From: Bacilli bacterium
GTDB lineage: Bacteria; Bacillota; Bacilli; Paenibacillales; NBRC-103111
Length of the DNA stretch: 54,371 bases
Assembly: GCA_028287395.1 (NCBI GenBank)
Contig: JAQBPR010000123.1
Location: 1 to 54,371, forward strand
Reading direction: 5' to 3'
Shown one piece after another: positions 51,216-54,371 of this stretch. Both the position numbers and the translations under genes were made by a program. The notes under the pieces were generated by a model, which saw nothing but the letters and a program-made list of their open reading frames with translations, had not been told where the DNA came from and ran no database searches. Each line of letters begins with the position of its first letter. Position 1 is the first letter of the stretch.

Positions 51216-51241
51216 AACGACATACCCCATCCATCGGTTTG
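51216..51241 (-). promoter_or_regulatory. ECF-type promoter of the cupredoxin gene
   Basis: On the minus strand CAAACC (51236-51241), 16 bp, CGTT (51216-51219) matches the promoter of the sigma gene in spacing and in the CGTTAAC -10 region. It lies about 40 bp upstream of the start codon. Confidence 0.55.
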
Positions 51242-51315
51242 CTTAAAATAAAAATAAATTTTGTGTAACTAACTCTGTACTTCGATTGTCTTTAATTATA
51301 CAGGGAGGTGAAGCG

Positions 51316-51531
51316 ATGATAATGATCGCAATAAAATCAAAGGAATTCAATTCGATAGGTTACAACGAAGAAGAACAGGCCATTTATGTCAAAGATAAGC
51401 AGGATATTACGCGCATTTTCGATAATAAGTCTAAGGAAGATTTCGAGCAATTTAAAAACTCCAAGCAGCATGACTACTTCTATTTATTCGTATTAAGAAG
51501 CCTCCAGCATAAAACGCTAATTACCCCTTAA
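51316..51531 (+). CDS. KTSC-like small protein, 71 aa
   Basis: The product starts MIMIAIKSKEFNSIGYNEEE and contains YVKDKQDITRIFDNKSKEDF and DYFYLFVLRSL. The opening and the length fit KTSC-domain proteins, a small fold of unknown role, but the match is partial. I chose the ATG at 51316 after GGGAGGTGA; the frame could begin at 51286. It is divergent from the cupredoxin gene. Confidence 0.55.
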   Translation: MIMIAIKSKEFNSIGYNEEEQAIYVKDKQDITRIFDNKSKEDFEQFKNSKQHDYFYLFVLRSLQHKTLITP

Positions 51532-51559
51532 TAGCAAAGCTCAATTTTAAATGTTATAC

Positions 51560-52870
51560 CTACGTAAGTTTGGCTTGTTCTGATGCTGCTTCGTTTTGAG
51601 GTTGAGAAAACCATATTTTCCTGAAGAAAATAAACCATGATGAGGGGAGCTGCAGAGCAAAGAAACGCAACGGACTATTTCTTTTTTTCAATTCTATTTG
51701 GTGAAGCCAATGGAAAAACGGAGCATATTGCCTATCCATTTGCTCGATTTGCTGTAAACTTCGCTGTTTGATCTTATCCCATTCCACAAAAATATAACCG
51801 GTATTGTTTAACCACAGCTTCAATATAGAATTGCGAAAATCATCAATTGATTGCGGAGTAGCCTTAAACCCATGATGGTTAGGGTCAATACCTTCCGTGA
51901 TTAAAGCGACGATCGTACGCGCACATTTTTCACACTGGCTGCAGTTGCCGTATACAGGATTATTCCAGCAAACTCTCAACTGCAGCTCAGGATCTTCATG
52001 ACGAATATATTCAGCAATCAGCTTCACTTTTTCCTGTCTCCATAGCTCTAACGCTTCCAACTTCACTTCCGTCCCGCTCCATTTGATCTGGTTGTCCAAA
52101 CGACGACTTGATCCATGCTGTTCGATTTTCGAATGCTCAACCGGGAATGAGGAAGGAATATAAATTTGTTGAATATGCTTCAAATAGGCGATTGGTGCAC
52201 ACAAACCAACCATACCCATTGCATGCTGCACTCCAACCCACCAGTCAATTAAAAAACGCCCAAAATAATAACCAATCACATGCTCGTTTAAAAAACTACG
52301 GAGGCTCGATTTAATAAACAAACTTTCGATGCCATGCTTGCGCCCAAATTGCTCGGTTTCCACCGTAACTTCCCGCCAAAACTCCTTTTGATTGCAGAAT
52401 ACATCCGCGCCCCAGATCGTAATGAAATACGGATTTTCCTGTTTTTTACGAATAAATGTAGCCATGGAATCCACACCTGAAGTAAAGAATATTGCCGAGC
52501 GTGTCACTACATTAACTTTTTGATTATCAACGAGTCGTGCAACATGAAGCGTTCCCGACAGGTTCATCTTAGGATACATCGCAGAAAACTCAGCTTTTAA
52601 GGTCAGTAAGCTTTCGTAATATTGTTTGTCGAGTTCCTGCACATAAACGTCCGCTCCTGCAGCCCAAGCGACTGGCATTAAGCTAGCAAGCAAGGGGATG
52701 TTTAAAATACTTTGGGGAACATCGGTAATTTCAAGCGTATATTGCGAAAAAAACGGTTCTCCCGTGAAAAATTTTTTGACATCCAAGCCATAGTAAATCG
52801 AATAATTTACCGTGTACTTATCCTTGACATACGTGTTTTTAATCCGAATTACTTTTGCATTCATCTCCAT
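51560..52870 (-). CDS. PP-loop (adenine nucleotide alpha hydrolase-like) protein with Cys cluster
   Basis: This 436-residue protein has an ATP-binding PP-loop-like motif FFTSGVDSMATF in its middle, as in ATP-pyrophosphatases of the QueC/ExsB and AsnB type (SGGxDS). A four-cysteine cluster (CWNNPVYGNCSQCEKCART) lies about 180 residues later and probably binds zinc. The N-terminal 110 residues and the C-terminal 110 residues (FRNSILKLWLNNTGYIF) are unique. QueC-like enzymes activate a carboxylate by adenylation. Its place beside exopolysaccharide genes suggests surface polysaccharide modification, which is inference. The start at 52870 is one of three ATG options; the ribosome binding site AGGAGG is about 12 nt upstream. 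Confidence 0.7.
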   Translation of the reverse strand: MEMNAKVIRIKNTYVKDKYTVNYSIYYGLDVKKFFTGEPFFSQYTLEITDVPQSILNIPLLASLMPVAWAAGADVYVQELDKQYYESLLTLKAEFSAMYPKMNLSGTLHVARLVDNQKVNVVTRSAIFFTSGVDSMATFIRKKQENPYFITIWGADVFCNQKEFWREVTVETEQFGRKHGIESLFIKSSLRSFLNEHVIGYYFGRFLIDWWVGVQHAMGMVGLCAPIAYLKHIQQIYIPSSFPVEHSKIEQHGSSRRLDNQIKWSGTEVKLEALELWRQEKVKLIAEYIRHEDPELQLRVCWNNPVYGNCSQCEKCARTIVALITEGIDPNHHGFKATPQSIDDFRNSILKLWLNNTGYIFVEWDKIKQRSLQQIEQMDRQYAPFFHWLHQIELKKRNSPLRFFALQLPSSWFIFFRKIWFSQPQNEAASEQAKLT

Positions 52871-52923
52871 GGTTTTTCTTTTCCTCCTCATGCCTTAAAT
52901 ACTTCCCATTTTTTCCGATGCTT

Positions 52924-53613
52924 TTAAGCGCGTCGAATAGCGGCATAATGGTCATAGCTTTCCTTGCGGTTTACCTTGGAATCGTTTAATACACTGCCAA
53001 TAAATTTAGCCTGCAATTGATCCAAAAGCCGTTTGGATTGGAAGACATGCTCCCGCTTGGTATTTCCTGAACGAATCACCAGCAGTACTCCATCACTCAA
53101 TGCGGCCCACTGAGATGCAGCAGTTACCGCAAGCAACGCAGGAGAATCGATTAGCACAACATCATACTGCAGCTTTGCTGCACTGATCATTGCAGCTGTA
53201 TTTGGAGATGCAAGCGGGTCTGTACTATTCGTTGGGAAAGGACCCGATGGAAGTAATGTAATGTTGCGAAAACCGCTTTCTTTTACCGCTTCTTCCAGCT
53301 TGTATTGCTTGGATAAAACATTCGTCAAGCCATAATGATTAGGGAGCGAAAAGAATAGATGAAGCGCAGGTTCATGCAAATTGCCATCTATTAATAGCAC
53401 TTTCTTCTCTGCTTGGGCGTAAGCAACGGCCAAATTGATCGCTGTTGTTGTTTTTCCTTCCATCGGCTGTGCTGAAGTGATGAGAATAACTTGATTTCGG
53501 GTATCATCAAAAGGGTGTTCAATCTTATTACGCAAGGTGCGATATTTATCCGATATCGCCGACATTGGGTCTTGAGGAATCATTAGAATGTGATTATTGA
53601 CTGAGGTTGACAT
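52924..53613 (-). CDS. BY-kinase / CpsD-like tyrosine kinase
   Basis: This 229-residue cytoplasmic kinase of the CpsD/CapB/YwqD type has Walker A SAQPMEGKTTTA (47-58), Walker A' LLIDGNLHEP (73-82; the second acidic residue of the LLIDADLR form is Asn) and Walker B VVLIDSPAL (152-160). Its C-terminal tail holds only two Tyr residues in KESYDHYAAIRRA, where many relatives have a longer tyrosine cluster. It autophosphorylates and controls capsule or exopolysaccharide export with the membrane partner upstream. I chose the ATG at 53613 after AGGTGA. It overlaps the Wzz-like gene by 20 bp. Confidence 0.9.
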   Translation of the reverse strand: MSTSVNNHILMIPQDPMSAISDKYRTLRNKIEHPFDDTRNQVILITSAQPMEGKTTTAINLAVAYAQAEKKVLLIDGNLHEPALHLFFSLPNHYGLTNVLSKQYKLEEAVKESGFRNITLLPSGPFPTNSTDPLASPNTAAMISAAKLQYDVVLIDSPALLAVTAASQWAALSDGVLLVIRSGNTKREHVFQSKRLLDQLQAKFIGSVLNDSKVNRKESYDHYAAIRRA

Positions 53614-54343
53614 GCTTCGGCTCACCTACTTTTTTAGTGGCTGCGTGAGATCTAACAGACCTAATTGTTTTTTGCTTCATCCGAGAAATCGTAACCAGCG
53701 GATAGAGACCTAAAACTCTCTCCACATCTTCTTCTGAATAGAGCGTTCGATCAAAATAATCAACAAGGAATGCAAGAAGAATAGAAGCGGCAGCAGACAC
53801 GATAAAGCTAACGATCAACACTAACCAGAAGCTCGTTTGAATCGGTTCGGTGGTTGCATTGGGTGAAGCTTCACTGAGGATAGTAATGTTGTCCATATTC
53901 ATAATTTTAAGTAAATCGTCTTTGAAAACCCGAGCTACCGTATTAGCGATTCTCGCCGCACGTTCATAAGATTTATCTTTAACTGTTATAGTTACGACTT
54001 GACTGCTTACGATTGAACTTACTTTGATCAGCTTTTCTAATTGACCTATAGACAAATGAAGCTGCGTGTTTTGCGCTAATACATCTTGTAAAATCGGTTC
54101 GGAAGTAATCAATTGCTTATAGGTGTTCACCAACATGATGTTAGCGCTGACAGAGCTGGGATCGACCCCAAGCTTACCGTCTGCTGCATTCGTCTTATTT
54201 ACGACAATTTTACTTAGGGCTTGATATTGGGGGTGGTTTGACTGCGCGAATAAAATTCCCGAAGCTGTACATGAAAATACGATAAGCAATACAATCAACC
54301 AAATTCTTTTACGAATCGTTTGCAAATAATCAAATAGTTCCAT
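53594..54343 (-). CDS. Wzz/CpsC-like polysaccharide co-polymerase activator
   Basis: This 249-residue membrane protein has two helices (about 16-36 and 177-200) flanking an extracytoplasmic Wzz domain of 140 residues (YQALSKIVVNKTNA, SEPILQDVLAQ, ITVKDKSYERAARIANTVA), and a cytoplasmic tail of about 45 residues rich in Lys/Arg. It serves as the transmembrane activator of the BY-kinase and sets polymer chain length. The ATG at 54343 (MELFDYLQTIRKR) has GGAGG 5 nt upstream. It is the first gene of the right-edge exopolysaccharide operon reading leftward. Confidence 0.9.
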   Translation of the reverse strand: MELFDYLQTIRKRIWLIVLLIVFSCTASGILFAQSNHPQYQALSKIVVNKTNAADGKLGVDPSSVSANIMLVNTYKQLITSEPILQDVLAQNTQLHLSIGQLEKLIKVSSIVSSQVVTITVKDKSYERAARIANTVARVFKDDLLKIMNMDNITILSEASPNATTEPIQTSFWLVLIVSFIVSAAASILLAFLVDYFDRTLYSEEDVERVLGLYPLVTISRMKQKTIRSVRSHAATKKVGEPKHVNLSQ

Positions 54344-54371
54344 CGTTTCCTCCAATCGAAAAAATTATAAT

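Noticed and set aside
1-54371. tRNA, rRNA, insertion sequences or prophage
   Set aside because: No cloverleaf-like segments, rRNA signatures, transposase or phage structural motifs were seen on reading both strands.

Overview
This window looks like a chromosomal segment of a low-to-moderate GC, spore-forming Gram-positive bacterium of the Paenibacillaceae (Paenibacillus-like). The evidence is the strong GGAGG ribosome binding sites, SLH-domain surface proteins, YesM/YesN-type two-component proteins, ROK-type XylR, CcpA-type cre sites, a SpoIIM-like protein and a DUF4350/DUF4129/DUF58/MoxR cluster. I see no rRNA, tRNA, CRISPR array, phage or intact insertion sequence. The best analogues are named from memory of protein families; no database search was possible.

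Positions 1-8100 hold a minus-strand Tad-like (type IVc) pilus operon: cpaB-like, cpaE-like and cpaF-like genes, two TadB/TadC platform proteins, three tandem very small pilin-like proteins (two of them previously easy to miss), two TadE-like pseudopilins and a partial SLH protein. It starts at a clear sigma-A promoter followed by a leader with mutually exclusive hairpins and a terminator-like stem that also holds the probable cpaB ribosome binding site. A pseudokinase with a PASTA domain is transcribed divergently from the same intergenic region (8280-9530).

Positions 9600-15900 hold small accessory genes, a remnant of a TetM/EF-G-like GTPase next to an 84-bp palindrome, a 230-bp palindromic element, and a CDF metal transporter preceded by a 16-codon leader ORF and an intrinsic terminator. 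They also hold an MBL-fold hydrolase/thioredoxin-like pair and a DedA-NERD fusion. Positions 15900-26620 hold a chemoreceptor, an mglBAC-type galactose ABC importer, and a three-gene sensing system (membrane-anchored sugar-binding protein, YesM-like kinase, YesN-like regulator) with two cre sites, followed by a DRE-TIM aldolase-like gene.

Positions 26800-34700 hold small proteins and a MoxR/DUF58/DUF4350/DUF4129 operon with RDD and SpoIIM-like neighbours. Positions 34700-42200 hold a TetR repressor divergent from an MMPL exporter with three operator-like repeats, an ABC exporter, a secreted repeat protein and a MerR/TipA-type regulator with a 19-bp-spacer promoter. Positions 42200-47800 hold xylA divergent from xylR around a xyl operator, a manganese catalase, and an oxidoreductase/KDPG-aldolase operon.

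Positions 48000-51550 hold an ECF sigma/anti-sigma pair and a secreted SLH/COG4315/cupredoxin protein; both carry matching ECF-type promoters, so they probably form one small regulon. The right edge (51560-54343) begins an exopolysaccharide locus: Wzz-like activator, CpsD/BY-kinase and an unusual PP-loop ATPase-like protein.
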